Below, piece after piece: positions 34,901 through 45,103 of a stretch of 64,000 nucleotides of DNA. The notes below the pieces were generated by a model. It had not been told where the DNA came from and searched no databases. It was given only the letters and a program-made list of their open reading frames with translations. The stretch is from Durusdinium trenchii. Lineage: Eukaryota; Sar; Dinophyceae; Suessiales; Symbiodiniaceae. Made by a program: the position numbers and the translations under genes. The stretch covers positions 74,900 through 138,899 of the forward strand of contig CAXAMN010028983.1 of NCBI GenBank assembly GCA_963970005.1, read 5' to 3'. Numbering within the stretch: position 1 is the first letter of the stretch; each line of letters begins with the position of its first letter.

Positions 34901-37900
34901 GAAAAGCCTGTTCATGTTGGTACAATTCTGTTATACCATTTCTCTGCAGTCTGACATTAATGGGGCGGCCATGACTATCACGCGTAAACTCGCCCAAAGC
35001 AAGGGGCAGCTGTGTCTGGCTGTTTTCATCACTGAGTTCCTGGCTAGATGCATAGCTACCCGTTTCACAAGTCTCCGTGGTTGAGCCTTCTCTGGTAGCC
35101 TCAGAATCCGAATCAGTAGAATCAGGTAATCTGGTTTCAGTCAATCTCAGGAGACTGCCTTCAAACAGGGGGATTCTCTCTCCTCTTCTGTATGTACGGT
35201 CTCTGACACGAATACGGCAGATATTAATGTGACACTGGTTGTAAGGCGCCACTCTACTGAATATTTGCTCAAAGCTAGGGAAGGCATTGTCCCAAAGACA
35301 TGTTCTCGACAAGACCCAGTCATCACTGCTATAATCTACGAGGACAGCCGTAACACGTTCATCATCACCATCTAAAATGATCACATTCGTGGCTGGCCCT
35401 CCCCCATCTGAGTAGGTGTCGGTCACCAGCACAACATATGGCCTATCTACAAGCGTACCCCTCCAGGCTCGCCAGATCTGATCGACCGGCTCTCTGCTCC
35501 TATCGAGAGTTAATATCCGCTTGTTAGCTTGGCAAGAATTACGGGCAAAGGCGTCATGCCTCCAGCTCGAAATGGCTACAGTCGCAACTTCACTATGATC
35601 GATGATCCATGTCCACAGCCTAGACAGCCGTGGTGGATTAGTTCTCTGCATCAATTGTGCCTCATCTTCCATTTGCCGGGGTGAGTTTTCTTCCTGATTA
35701 TCGGTTGATTGACTTGCACTACTGCATGTCCTCTGGCACGTCGTTTGAGTGGTATCTGAGGCACTGTCAGCTCCTATTTCGAAGAGTTTCAAGTGGATAC
35801 CACTCCACAGCTCGATGTCTTGGTGCCACCAGCTTCTTCTGGGTCCGGTCTGAATGAAGCAGAGCTGGTTGTCTTCCCTGCATCTATGCGCAGGTGCAAG
35901 TTGGTCAAAGACCCAATCTACCGAGGTGGGAGAAGCCAAGATTCTAAGCATGGCGGTGCCCCTGCGGGAATTTGAATCTGCCAGAAAGTCAAAAAGAATG
36001 AAGGCTCGATCATGTGCAATCCTATTTGTCAAGATGAAAGTCGGGTCCTTCACGAGGTCTCGAGTAGGCATTGGTCGAACAGGAAACACAATCAGAGATC
36101 TGCCTCCCGTTATATCAGCCCAGAAACCTTCTAATTGACGTTTCAAATCGGCATTCAATCTACAATGCTGCTGCCTCCTACGCTCTAGAATCTCATCCCT
36201 CGAGCTCCAGGGATGGTACCATGTGGTGCATGCGATAGCGCGCACCTCAAGTGCCTCAGTAAGGTAGGAAAGTCTGTCCACGGGATCTTCACTGCCGGCC
36301 TGCATTAAAGCAAACTCATCTCCGCTTGTCATCCTCGGCTTTTTGTGCCTCTTCTGGGCGCTATCGCTAGTGCACTCTGTGTTTTCCTGGCAGTGAACGT
36401 CTAGTAAGACACCCGATTCAATGTCAAGCCGGTCAGTTATACTCAGTGTTAGAGACTTTCCTCTGGGAGTTGCTGTCAGAATTTTCCTGTTAGGATCTTC
36501 GTTGATTCCCAGTTGCAAAAGGACATCTCCTAAAGTATCCGTTCTCAAGAATCTGAGAGCAACACGCGTCACTGGCAAATTACATCTGAGCTCGAAAATG
36601 GCCGTCCGTGCCGGTCCTTTATCAAGCCACGTCGGCTGAAAGATGACGGCTGCATCGGTAGATTTCTCAATCGGATCTATCAGGGTAGCAGATAATCTGC
36701 CCTCACCACCAAATCTCTGGTAGGTAGAGAGCGTGCGAATGCTCCATGATTCCTTGGAGTGCAGGTTCAAGGTTTCATATCTGTATTGCAGAGTTCTGCC
36801 CTCTGGAAGGACCCAAGCTTCTATCCTGACCGTAGGAAAATTTGGGTCGATTAAAAGCCTAGCTTTGAGGTAGGCTCTAAGCAAGTCATTTTCCTGTGCT
36901 GCAACAAGACCGTAATGAACACTCCCGAATTTGCTAGGAACTTCATCGGAGATCTGATGTTGTCCAATGAGCTCGATGCCTGGAATTGATTCGAAATCTT
37001 GCATGAAAGAGACTACATCATTCAGTATTGTTCTTCTGACTAACAGCCCCCCATGTGTGATTTCATTCGTTATTCTTCTTCTACGTTCGATAACCCGGTT
37101 GTGAAAGGCGCATGCACTGAAACTAAAGATCTCTCCATCTGAGTCCTGCCCTACATCTACAAGCAAATATGCAAGCCGGCAGGTCTCTTTGTAAACCAGT
37201 ACGTGCGTCTCATCAGGCACTGCAGAGAACTCTTTTGGCTGCGGCCGGACAAAAACGAAATTACATCGACCTCGGCACTCTTCTTCCCACAACGCATTGG
37301 CCACTTCTCGAATCGAGACTTTCTGACCAGGCGCGAATTTAGAGTGTCTACTCTGTCCGCTACAACCATTCTCCAGTGCAAGCCAGAACCTAAAATCCAA
37401 ATGCTGTTCGGTGAAAGGGTCGTACCCAATAGACCAGGTTAGACAAAAAATTGTCTAATAGACAATTTCTTAAAATTTGTCTATTAGATAAATTTTTGTG
37501 ATTTGTCTTAGACAACTTTATGTGACGAAAAGTTATCTAATAGACAAAACAAAAGTTGTCTAATAGACAAAAATCTGCTGTCTTAGACAAATTTTCGCGG
37601 CTGCTTGAAATTTCCTCGAAACTACCTCGTCTGTTTTTCAAAACTTCCTTCAAACTTCCTTTCTTTTTGTGGCAGTTTGGAGGTAGTTTGATGGAAATTT
37701 GTAGGCAGTTTCAACCTGCAAGTGTGGAAGTTTGTCATGCACATGGACTGAAACTGCAATAATATGCAAATTTTGTAACATAAACTTCCTCATGCCTATG
37801 ATGAAACTGCAAGTAAACTTCCTCAGTGCCTGTGGTAGTTTTGAGGAAGTTTTGATTTGTCTGAGACAACAAAATTGTCTCAGACACAGCCAAAAATAGT

Positions 37901-39112
37901 CTAAGACTGTTTCTTCAAAATAGACTTAGACAAATTTTGAAAAGTTGTCTTAGCCAAAAATCATGTTGTCTTAGGCAACAAAAAAGTTATCTAATAGACA
38001 ATTTTTTTACAAAATAGATCTTAGACAAAAAATAGTCTAACCTGGTCTATTGGGTATAGGGATTGGATACCCACGTTCCCTTCGTCTTCCTCAAGTCTGT
38101 GACTTGGGTCATCCCTAAGGAAGCAAGTGTCAGGGTTGACACCCTGCGCATGTCTGCCTCCATCTAATGAATCCTCTACAACATAAGCTTCCCTATCTGT
38201 ACAATGCTTATCATCCGGTCGGTCCTTCGGAAAGCAAAAACTTGGGAATCCTTGGTTGTTTGAGGCAAAATTGTAGCCTTCTTTAGTTAGCTTGTTGCTA
38301 TCCTTCCCACAAGGCTGAGGGGATACGTCCTGCATGCGTTTGATCTGGACCTGGGCATCACTCTGAGGTCGTTGCCAGCTAAGTCGCGACTCTGGTTGGT
38401 CAACAATGTCGGACAAGATAGTAGCACTGACATTATCAGAGTAGTAGCCTCTGGTCTGAGCAGGACTAGCAAGACTAGGGTCGAAAAGGCTGCGTTGCTC
38501 CTGCAGCCTATGAAAGTGCCCGCTCCTGCTATTCTGGAACAGAGAAAAGTCTTCCGTCTCTGTCAGAGGGCATCTACTTTCCTGTTCGATCACTAAGTCG
38601 ACTCTCTGCCATCCTTGCAGCCTGTATTGGCGTCTAATCTCATACCTACCCTCGACAAAGGCTCTGCAGACAAAACCTTGGCTGAGGCATATCTCTTGAT
38701 TATTCGAGGCTTCAATAAGCTCTGTGAGGGATACGACGCTAGGGACGATCTTGGCTATGACCTGTGCACTATGCTCGTCAATAGTCCTTATAAGGATGGC
38801 TTTTTCACTCGGTGAAAGCCTACCCGGGGCCGCAATGGCCATCAGCATCGTCTCTCTTGCAAATCGAATATCGTTGAAATTCTGAGGTATGACGGCGCCT
38901 AAGGTGATTAGTTGCTCAGGAGCGAATTCGCTTCCTAATGAAGACCGAGCGTTGATGCGAAGCTGGTCTGGTGTTGGAAAGTTTGATGCATGTATACCAA
39001 AGGTCCAAATCCGTCCTGCACTAATCGTGGTATAGACTCCAATTTCAAGGGCAATGCTGGTTGTTAAACCAGTAAGTCTCAGCTGGAGTTCTAAATGCTG
39101 CTGGGTTTGCAA
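31833..39112 (-). CDS. LINE polyprotein middle: tandem modules, split by a nested insert
   Basis: Two open frames (38021-39112 and 31833-37400) are one coding region separated by the insert at 37425-38054; leaving out the insert and one TA joins them in the same frame, about 2,200 codons. I recognise no catalytic domain. Similar units repeat: a Trp/aromatic-rich start, a run of hydrophobic beta-like strands, a G-x-x-hydrophobic end, then an acidic linker with a motif such as DEFALMQ, EDEAQLMQ, DDSELMQ, ESSFLQ or DEEVSFMQ. Motif spacing is mostly 212-257 residues. One reading is a polyprotein cut at Gln; another is short binding motifs between beads. The apparent TTG starts of these frames are only frame openings. 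The 3' end overlaps the next frame by 70 bases. Confidence 0.75.
31856..31862. other. homopolymer (C7 on coding strand) at a frame change
   Basis: Seven consecutive C on the coding strand lie where the module frame gives way to the RNase H/reverse transcriptase frame. In the incoming frame the codons are CCC CCC after a T. A slip of one base back, or one extra C in the tract, continues directly into the downstream frame (reads PDDDV). Tract-length error, mutation or true frameshifting are all possible. Confidence 0.7.
37423..37424. repeat. TA target duplication, left copy
   Basis: TA precedes the left inverted repeat; an identical TA at 38055-38056 follows the right one. One TA remains when the insert is left out, and the LINE frame is then continuous. 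Confidence 0.85.
37425..38054. mobile_element. nonautonomous TA-inserted DNA element (MITE), 630 bp
   Basis: Perfect 20-base terminal inverted repeats (CCCAATAGACCAGGTTAGAC at 37425-37444, reverse complement at 38035-38054) and a TA duplication fit the Tc1/mariner-type insertion habit. No transposase frame fits inside, so it must be moved in trans. Subterminal parts hold many copies of GTCTAATAGAC or GTCTTAGAC palindromes; the middle (about 37610-37860) repeats AAACTTCCTC and GAGGAAGTTT. It interrupts the LINE polyprotein and therefore arrived after it. Confidence 0.92.
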
Positions 39113-40090
39113 TCAAGGTGTTTCGAACCCAAGTTCTGATGAGTTCAGGGTCTTCCTGAGGCAGTTCATTTGGCGGTGGCCTATATTGGAAAAACAAAGC
39201 TTCATCGTAAGAGGCTACGGCTGAACTACCATTCTCTTGGATGGCTGACTGGATATTCGTATAAACCCCAACTGCATGCGCGGATATGGCATTCAAGCAT
39301 AGTATCAGACGTGTCAAACTGATGCTTGTCCGTCGTCTCCTGGGTTTCGAAAGTCTGCATAATCCAGAAGAACGAGCTTTCTTAATCCTCTGGAGTTTGT
39401 ATTTGCGGAGCTGATCTCTGAGGGAAGCTGCTCCAGCAAGCAAAACAGCCAGTGAAAGTACTAAATAGCTGCAGGCACGGATATGCACACCGTCTTCCCC
39501 ACAAATTAAACTGATGATCCAGGTCAGGTTGCAAAGCCCTCCGCCAAGAATCACAGTATATACTCTCTTGCATCGGTAAAGGAATCTTCTCCTTTCGTGC
39601 AAAATTGAACTAGGGTGCCGAGGGCCAGTTCCTAAGGAAAGCACCTGACACAACAAGCTCACCATGATGCAAAAAAGCAAAATGCTGGCACAGAGAAATG
39701 CCGTTCTAACATGTCCACTTGCAACGGTATCATGGCAAGGGGCTGCCACAGGCGGGTCTTCCCCACCAATGACGAAAATATGGGCCATTTCAACCTCTCC
39801 CATGCAAATGTTAAGTGATGCAGCTACTATAGTCTCCTCCGTGGAAAATGCCAAATCTTCCCAAAGAACATCAGGCTGGAGTAGACCGCATAGCTCTAAA
39901 GATTGCTGAGCTCTCCCGTCTTGCAATAGCAAATGTCGCAAATCTGTCCCAGGATTGCTCGTAGCATCACTGAACTTTCGATTCCATAAAACTCGGTCAC
40001 TTACAGCTGCTCCAGTCGCCTTGAAAGTGGCGCCAACGGTCCTCGGCTGTAAGTGCTCATACTGACCCTCTCTCAAAGCTTGGCCTTGTC
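39045..40090 (-). CDS. LINE segment with about four hydrophobic helices
   Basis: After the coiled-coil frame stops at 40073, a frame shifted by -1 stays open to 39045 and then yields to the next by +1 (68-base overlap). In it lie hydrophobic stretches near 39704-39632 (ASILLFCIMVSLLCQVL), 39563-39500, 39473-39422 (YLVLSLAVLLAGAASL) and 39329-39266, separated by Arg/Lys-rich loops (PRRRR). This looks like a membrane-spanning region, unusual in a LINE product. Upstream of about 40090 the same frame is only the shadow of the coiled-coil frame. No start codon is needed if it is part of one polyprotein. Confidence 0.6.
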
Positions 40091-41218
40091 GTCCACCAAG
40101 AAGGCCGCTGCGAATTCTTGAGAGTCCTCCTGGCTTTCCCTTTTTGGGCTTCTTGACCGGAGCCTCTTGGGAACTGTGAGATCTGTTCCAAGCTTGCCTG
40201 CAGCTAGTTGGATTTGTCTCATTCTGAATTCTCTCTGTTTCTTGGCTAGGTCTGCCGGCGATGGATCCGAAGGGGATGGCAGCACAACCTCCTTGCTCTC
40301 GTTCGGCAAGACTTCCTCTGCTGAGTGCTTTGAGCTCTGAGCCAATGCAAAGGCCTGAAATTGCTGTTGCAGCCTCATCAACTGCAAATGGGTCTCTCTT
40401 TGAGCTTCCTGAGAATCTTCGAGCTGCCTTCGGAGTTCCTCCTCCACAGTCAAGGTCTCTACAGGCATGTCTCCCTCTTCTTTGGCTTCCGTGATCGCCA
40501 ACTCTAGTGTCTTGATCTCGGACAGAAGCTCGCCCATCTCCTTCTCGTATGTCTTTTCTTCTTCTGTTCTGTGCTGTTCTATATAAGCCAGGAAGGCCTT
40601 GTAAGCCTCTTCTCTCTTGCTCTTGGCCACTTTTACCTTCTCCAGCTTCTGAACAAGCTTCCTTCGGTCGTTGAGGTCCTTCTGCTTCAGCTTCAACTCC
40701 TCCATGGGATCTGGAGCAATAGCTTCGGCCACCTCCTTGCTCATTCTGAGATTGTTGGTCTCCACCACATCCTTCAACAAATGCCGAAGGTGTGAATCCC
40801 CAGCAGTAACCGCCGAGGATGACGAAGAGGATCCCTGCTCCTTGGAAACAAAGTCTTTGTAACCAGGAAGCTTTGGCTCGTCTTCTTTGCCGCTCTTTTT
40901 CTTCTGCGGCTTCTCTTGCTCCTTCTGAGCTCTCGGCCATGCACCTTGCCACCATTGGCTCTTGCCCTGGCCTTTCTGCTTTCCTTTCCCTTGGGACCAT
41001 CCTCCCATAGGATATATATTCTTCTTGACTGCGGCCTGTCCAGTTCGCACCGAGGAGTGATGCGCTTGAAGCAGTGCCTGTGCACGTCGAAGACGTTGCA
41101 GTGTGTCCTGAGGCAAGTGGGTTGCCTGTTTGCAAGCTCTAACCAGTTGTCGCGCTTTCGATCTGTTCGACCTCAAGCGCCTATGCCAGCTCGGGCTTCT
41201 AGCTCTATAGATCGCCAC
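40073..41218 (-). CDS. LINE gag-like basic and coiled-coil region (ORF1)
   Basis: The frame opens at 41218 with a GTG. The first ATG anywhere on the coding strand of the element is at 41008, in this same frame (MGGWSQGKGK), so that is the likeliest conventional start, giving 311 codons. The upstream 70 residues (YRARSPSWHRRLRSNRS and on) are Arg-rich and look coding too, so a non-ATG start or lost upstream ATG is possible. A Gly/Lys/Gln-rich segment (residues 72-85) suggests RNA binding. Residues about 165-285 are Lys/Glu/Leu-rich and predicted coiled coil. A basic RSRSPKRE patch lies near the end. By position and make-up this is the nucleic-acid-binding, self-associating protein typical of LINE ORF1. 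Confidence 0.75.
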   Translation of the reverse strand: MAIYRARSPSWHRRLRSNRSKARQLVRACKQATHLPQDTLQRLRRAQALLQAHHSSVRTGQAAVKKNIYPMGGWSQGKGKQKGQGKSQWWQGAWPRAQKEQEKPQKKKSGKEDEPKLPGYKDFVSKEQGSSSSSSAVTAGDSHLRHLLKDVVETNNLRMSKEVAEAIAPDPMEELKLKQKDLNDRRKLVQKLEKVKVAKSKREEAYKAFLAYIEQHRTEEEKTYEKEMGELLSEIKTLELAITEAKEEGDMPVETLTVEEELRRQLEDSQEAQRETHLQLMRLQQQFQAFALAQSSKHSAEEVLPNESKEVVLPSPSDPSPADLAKKQREFRMRQIQLAAGKLGTDLTVPKRLRSRSPKRESQEDSQEFAAAFLVDDKAKL

Positions 41219-41356
41219 CGTTCAGCCCAAAGAGGAAGTCCGCAACCCCACCAACAACGAAACCAGCTCTATGGCTACCGACGGCGACCCGCGAGGTCGA
41301 ACTCGTGAGAGTTCTGGGGCAAAGGCTACGCACGCTGTTGTGCGCCTCTGAGCCCT

Positions 41357-41369
41357 CGCGATGGTGCAC
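41357..41369. repeat. target-site duplication, 5' side of the LINE
   Basis: CGCGATGGTGCAC, identical to 25470-25482. The base inside it (41356) is the first nucleotide of the element on the coding strand, which starts AGGGCTCAGAGGCGCACAAC. Confidence 0.93.
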
Positions 41370-41700
41370 GTGACAAAAACAAAAGGGTGTCTCTCGTGGG
41401 CAGGATGCGAGATGCATCTTCCAGTGCACAAAGTAAAAGCCCCACTGAGGACATATTTGGTTTAGGTCCCCAGCAACCTTGGCTGGTTCAAGAAGCAGGT
41501 CGGCCACTAGACTTGAATAGGCTTCAGAAAAAAAGGGAGTCCAAGCCAGAACAACAATGCAGAAGAATCCACAGGAATCCGCTGATTGCAAAGGAACCAA
41601 CATAATCAACATACAAAACGTAAACTTGTGTCAAACAAACCGGAATTGAAACTCATGGGTGTTCCCCCCCACCAAAAAAACAAACAAAAACCGGGCCGCC

Positions 41701-41815
41701 ATGGTCTTCGGAGATGATGCGTTCCTCGTGCCGACGCTGGCAGTGCCATCAAAGACCAAGCGACCTGGAGCCGTGCACATGATGCACTCCGAGATCCAAG
41801 AAATCTACAGTAAGT
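41701..41815 (+). CDS. candidate first exon, plus strand
   Basis: GCCGCCATGG is a strong start context; the frame MVFGDDAFLVPTLAVPSKTK continues to a consensus donor (CTACA|GTAAGTG). Third positions are strongly G/C. On the minus strand the same segment is also open after an acceptor-like TACTGTAG and reads CTAPGRLVFDGTASVGTR, so orientation is not certain. A plus-strand gene here would break the otherwise one-way minus-strand series. Confidence 0.35.
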
Positions 41816-42639
41816 GTTCTGATTCATACAGATCTGGCAAATCATCCTACAAGCTCCTGTTCTTGGATACACCAAGTACTGCAACATACTGCAACCCTCC
41901 ATAGTACATGTCGACAGTTCCAACTCCTCGGCTACCTTCAAGTTTCTTCACCTGCCTGGCCCAAACAACGTGGGCCGGTTGAATTGCAGAATCCCAGGTT
42001 TGCTGTTCAAAGCAAGGGATGCTTTCTCTATCTCCTGACTCCCTTGTGGTCACTTATAGCTCGGCCCGAGATTGTAGTTTGGGAGAACATGAGAACGCTA
42101 TCCAATATGATTGAAAACTATATGACCACACCTACTACCAGATTCCAACAATATATATTGGTAGATGGATGTATTATACTTTGACGGTATTGATTCTCTG
42201 TGCTTTGAAAGCAGTCCATCACTGTCTTTGTCACATGCTGGTGCTGAAGGGGCTTCATGGATTGAAGGTGTATGCCCATGTCCATCCATGCAACAATGAC
42301 AAAAGAAGCACAGCACCGCGCAGCACTCAGACTTTGCAAAGTTCTGCCGGGCAAGATGAGGTGCAAACAAGTTCCATGGTGTTTGTCTCTTCTTTTTCAT
42401 GGCTGTTCCATGGTACAGGAACGGGTCTTCGGAACCTGCAGGCGTTCCTCTATACCTGCAGGGACCAGTTCTCCACGCATTGTTCTTGGGCACCACGCCA
42501 TCGAGATGTTCCATCCAAACCTTCCGCTGCGAAGCATCTGAGCGTTCCAGAAAGCAGCGCACCGGCTGCAAATGGCCCACCTGTCCGTGGGTGTGTGGTA
42601 CAAACACAAGGGTTTTATATAGCTTTTGGAGGGCTAACA

Positions 42640-42735
42640 TACTAGTAGCATCCTGCATCCTTGCTACTAGCAGTGATGCACCTTGCTAGTAGTAGCTTAT
42701 AGCTACTAGTAGTAATGCCCTTGTTACTAGTAGCT
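42640..42735. repeat. CTAGTAG-type short repeat cluster
   Basis: About eight copies of ACTAGTAG, CTAGTAG or GCTACTAG within 95 bases, in both orientations, so the tract is partly self-complementary. No coding signal. Confidence 0.6.
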
Positions 42736-43449
42736 TTAAGGTCATCATTATTTGAGGCTGTTCAAGACGCTGGGCAAATGGCTGAACCAATGCGCCCTGT
42801 TCAGACCCTCCAAGGCGCGACACCTTTGCGAACGGGCGATGCAACGAGTCGTTTGGGGGGGCGATGCAACGACTCGTTGCATGGTACCCATTGGTACTTA
42901 CCATATCTTACTACCTCTCATGCTGTTTGAGTTTCGGGACTTGTACTCTTAGGTCAGAGATCCTCAGGCTTGGCTCAACTTCCGTTCCAGACCGATTTAA
43001 ACTCCAAGCAGGATGCGTTTCAACGTGCTTAGCTCCGCTCCCCCAGACCGCACCATGTTCACAAAGTGCACCGAGATGGAGCCCGTCTCGAACCAAGCTG
43101 GGCCAAAGGCCTGGCTGGGTGTAGGATAGCTAGTTGAACAACTCAGTATTGTTGCTGGTTGGTGGACAAAGCAATACAGGGAAGAGAGATGAAGAGAGTA
43201 CTGATTGTTGTCCCCGGCTACACATGGGTGTTGAAGTGGCTCGTGAAGGATCCATTTCTCGCATCAATGATCATCTGACCCGTCACATGGAGGCATATAA
43301 ATATCTGGTTCCTAATACTGCAAGGGTGCAACGTGCATATGCGAAGCTGTGTGTGGTCTATGATATAGGTGAGCTTCTCAGAAAACAAAAACCCAAGCAG
43401 GTTCCAGCTCGTCCGGTCCTACCTGGACACAAGGGTTTGTGATGTTGCG

Positions 43450-43579
43450 AGACAAAATGTTCAGAATAGATTGGAAAATAGATTCCTCTATGGAGACTTT
43501 CATTTGCTCGCCACACCAATGCCTCCAAGAGTAGAGGCGTAAGCTGTGACCAATGCACCGTGCCATGGATGGGCGCCAG
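43450..43579 (-). CDS. exon candidate, hypothetical protein
   Basis: CAGATCAG|GTG opens VGLKLAPIHGTVHWSQLTPL and LLEALVWRANES. The acceptor is good but the donor is unclear, and the frame stays open further. Composition suits a helical domain. No family is recognised. Confidence 0.3.
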
Positions 43580-43738
43580 CTTTAAGCCCACCTGATCTGC
43601 ATGGAGCATGGAAGAAGCAGGATGGGCTACAAAAGTCCTTGAACTAGAAAGCTCAGTTCCAAGGAAAACCCAAAGGCATCCAAAGGCAGAACGAGGCAGA
43701 CCGCATCCCTGCTTCCTTCCTAGTGCAGTGTAGTGCAA

Positions 43739-43934
43739 CTACCATAGAAACCACACTGCTTCTACCGCCATCTTCAGCTCTTCCGCCATCACCCCCACCT
43801 GGGCGGCCGTCGCATCGTCATGAATGGCCTTATGCCCTCCACCGACCACTTGCTCCTCGCCAAGGTTGGGTGAGTCCATGGGCTCAATGAAGAGGGATTG
43901 GTAGAGGCCTCCTTTGAGGCTCCAGACCCCACAA
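43739..43934 (-). CDS. terminal exon, hypothetical protein
   Basis: CCTTTGCAG|T opens about 64 codons: CGVWSLKGGLYQSLFIEP, EEQVVGGGHKAIHDD, and a helix (AEELKMAVEAVWFLW) before TAG. Codon pattern is strongly coding. The His/Asp-rich middle might bind metal, but I do not recognise a family. Confidence 0.5.
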
Positions 43935-45103
43935 CTGCAAAGGTGCTCCAGGAGGTTTGAATGATGGTATTCCTTTCCTAGTGTTCCTCGAAATTTCTGG
44001 GGACGACTCTGGTCTTCTTGTGAAACACACTTCACAGTCTTGAATCAGCAGGACGCAACATTTACTAATACTTACCTATTGTGTCTCGAGAGTTTTGTTT
44101 TGACTGACCCATCATAGACTCCCAGAGAACAATGGAGAACAAAAACAACTCGGGCCTGAAATCCGCGACATGAAGATTCTTTACCTCACAGTGCAATGTT
44201 CTTCTAAATGTCAATCTCGCTCAAGATCCACAAAGCAAAATATACATATTGATTTACATTGGAGGTGGGGGTATACTACACCAAACCATACTTTAATAGG
44301 GTCAATGAACAAACCTCCCCCATTTGCACACACGAGTTTCAGTGAGAGTCTCTTTCCTGTTCCACTCAACGAATCATCACCATTCAAACAAACATCTGGG
44401 AGATTTGCCAATCTCTAACTTATCTCAACCAACCAACTGACCAACTAACCGACCAACCAAGCGACCAACCTCTCATAGCCTCTCGTCTTGGTTTGCCCAT
44501 CTCCACTCACCTCTCCACTCGACCGCTGAGCCTGCAGATCGTTGGGTGGCCGCCGCCAAGCGCCCAGCAAGCAAGGCACGTCCGGGCGATGCTTGCTCAT
44601 TGGAGAGAAAGAGTATATGTCCTCGTCTGACAGCTGAGTCCTCTATGCAAATACTGTACATTCATTTCTTGCGATGCATATGCATATATGTTTGGCTCTA
44701 GAAAGGGATAGCATATACATCAAATCCAGTGCAACTGACCAGTGGTTCAGCTTCCACAAATATCTTGATGCTATTGAAGTACAATAGCTCCAAAGAATTT
44801 GAGCTGAACAAAGCTTGGCGAGAATACGTATAGAAGGCTGTGTTCCAAGCCTCTCTCAAGGTCGGCTTTCAGTCCAAATACTCAACAGACATATCACACC
44901 TATGCTTGCTTGTCTTGAAATTCTTGTTTCAAACACAACTTGTACTGTTGTGATCTTAAGATGCAAAGGAAAGCGCCGTAAAAATCCACATGTCGTTCTG
45001 TGTTCAGCAATCGCTCCGCTTTTGCATTTTGTCACAGCTTTGATCTTGCTTGGGACGAACCATCACGCCAACTGGCTGTGCTTCGGAAGGCGTACGCTGC
45101 CTG

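Larger units (their letters stand above)
31545..38536 (-). repeat. recurrent acidic-(L/F)(M/L/F)Q motifs in the LINE polyprotein
   Basis: The Gln codons of the motif begin near 38536 (TEDFSLFQ), 37001 (NDVVSFMQ), 36302 (DEFALMQ), 35648 (DEAQLMQ), 34241 (DDSELMQ), 33596 (SESSFLQ), 32303 (DEEVSFMQ) and 31545 (DDEHTLMQ). A degenerate site (SDENSQTQ) lies near 35009. Gaps between neighbours are about 210-260 residues, or twice that where one seems lost. Each sits in an acidic, Ser-rich linker between folded-looking modules. Confidence 0.7.
25483..41356 (-). mobile_element. full-length giant non-LTR retroelement (LINE)
   Basis: The ends are set by a perfect 13-base direct repeat and an A8 tail. 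The element is 15,874 bases including a nested 630-base insert. The 5' leader is 138 bases or about 350, depending on the start, and the 3' untranslated part is only about 24 bases before the tail. Coding order on the minus strand is gag-like coiled coil, hydrophobic segments, tandem modules with acidic-MQ motifs, RNase H, APE endonuclease, reverse transcriptase, zinc fingers, methyltransferase-like domain. Frame changes occur near 40073, 39050, 31856 and 27300; the first two cancel each other. Allowing for these and the insert, one frame of about 5,000 codons runs almost end to end. Target-primed integration is inferred from the endonuclease, A tail and duplication. It lies in the sense orientation of the presumed host gene. 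Confidence 0.93.

Noticed and set aside
25849-41308. Plus-strand open frames of 60-190 codons across the LINE
   Set aside because: They are antisense shadows of the long minus-strand frames, with no independent coding signal.
41310-41345. Spliced-leader-like GTAGCC words at the 5' end of the LINE
   Set aside because: Only seven or eight bases agree with the dinoflagellate leader and the remainder differs. Not enough to claim a relict leader.
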